A program made the position numbers and the translations under genes. Shown here piece after piece: positions 45,865-46,104 of a stretch of DNA of 46,104 nucleotides (positions are counted from its first letter, which is position 1; every line of letters starts with the position of its first letter). This stretch comes from Pirellulaceae bacterium (lineage in GTDB: Bacteria > Planctomycetota > Planctomycetia > Pirellulales > Pirellulaceae), in the NCBI GenBank assembly GCA_016784735.1, contig JADHUC010000046.1:1-46104 (forward strand). The letters are read 5' to 3'. The notes under the pieces are model-generated. The model searched no databases, was not told the DNA's origin, and was given only the letters and a program-made list of their open reading frames with translations.

Positions 45865-46047
45865 GTCAAACCCCGAATCCTGTTGAAGGTTGCCCGCATT
45901 GTTCCTTCGACCGACCACAGCCCAACATATACCATCCCCGGTCCGTTCTCAAATGATCCATTGGCGGGCTAGTGCCCCGTCCCAATAGCCCTGCAACGGG
46001 TTTCGGCAATTTGGCTTTTCTTGATGGGTCATGGGGCATCACCGCGG

Positions 46048-46104
46048 CTAGTTCCACTCCGCAACGAATTCCTCGAAGTGAGTCCACGCATTGAGGGCTC
46101 GTTT
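46048..46104 (-). CDS. C-terminal end of a gene entering from the right edge
   Basis: The minus-strand frame from the window edge reads RALNAWTHFEEFVAEWN and ends at TAG (46048-46050). The amphipathic, aromatic composition looks like a genuine protein end. The family cannot be identified from 17 residues. The 180-base stretch to the aldo/keto reductase-like gene holds no other gene. Confidence 0.45.
   Translation of the reverse strand, partial: KRALNAWTHFEEFVAEWN

Overview
The window looks like a chromosomal segment of a planctomycete (Planctomycetota, Pirellulales-like; the level is inferred). It is GC-rich and has two DUF1559 prepilin-like proteins, a DUF1080 protein, Tat-exported Gfo/Idh and TIM-barrel enzymes, a sulfatase, secreted glycoside hydrolases and a HzsA-like di-haem protein. 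This mix is typical of polysaccharide-degrading planctomycetes. No tRNA, rRNA, CRISPR array or intact transposase was seen.

Layout. 0.4-4.6 kb: a fatty-acid desaturase, a nitronate monooxygenase, a cold-shock protein and a 5'-truncated metallophosphoesterase. 4.7-12.8 kb: the most interesting segment. Two large minus-strand NACHT (STAND-type NTPase) proteins each carry an N-terminal PD-(D/E)xK-like nuclease domain and a C-terminal FGE-sulfatase/C-type-lectin fold. Between them lies the start of a small protein resembling the HRDC-type accessory protein of diversity-generating retroelements (DGRs). The first target keeps a DGR-style variable region whose codons look like mutated AAC codons, followed at once by a hairpin with a GRNA tetraloop, but it carries a frameshift. 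The second has lost exactly the variable region and hairpin. No reverse transcriptase or template repeat is visible. The simplest reading is a decaying DGR that once diversified the sensor domains of two nuclease-armed NACHT proteins, or that is now served in trans.

12.9-29.2 kb: a zinc-ribbon membrane protein, a BNR-4 propeller protein, a GH127 arabinofuranosidase followed by a HzsA-like di-haem protein, a PDZ protein, a DUF1080 protein and a GH78 rhamnosidase. A minus-strand run then encodes a DUF1559 protein, a lipoprotein, a DUF502 membrane protein and a zinc-ribbon/HEAT-repeat protein. 29.3-39.4 kb: a PQQ-type propeller, a second DUF1559 protein, a frameshifted FG-GAP protein, a GH36 alpha-galactosidase, a TIM-barrel isomerase/epimerase and a Gfo/Idh/MocA oxidoreductase. 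Together these suggest breakdown of rhamnose-, arabinose- and galactose-containing, probably sulfated, polysaccharides.

39.4-43.1 kb: a gene graveyard. It holds a chimeric ORF, internally deleted hydrolase fragments and remnants of a restriction-modification locus: a D12-class methylase N-terminus, an HNH nuclease, a small ORF and a DpnII/MboI-like endonuclease C-terminus. A short imperfect direct repeat brackets the restriction-modification fragments. 43.2-46.1 kb: a Tat-exported sulfatase, an aldo/keto reductase-like protein and the last codons of a gene entering from the right edge.

At least seven palindromic element families (eight copies) are scattered between and inside genes. Several sit at the edges of broken genes, which suggests small non-autonomous elements help drive decay here.
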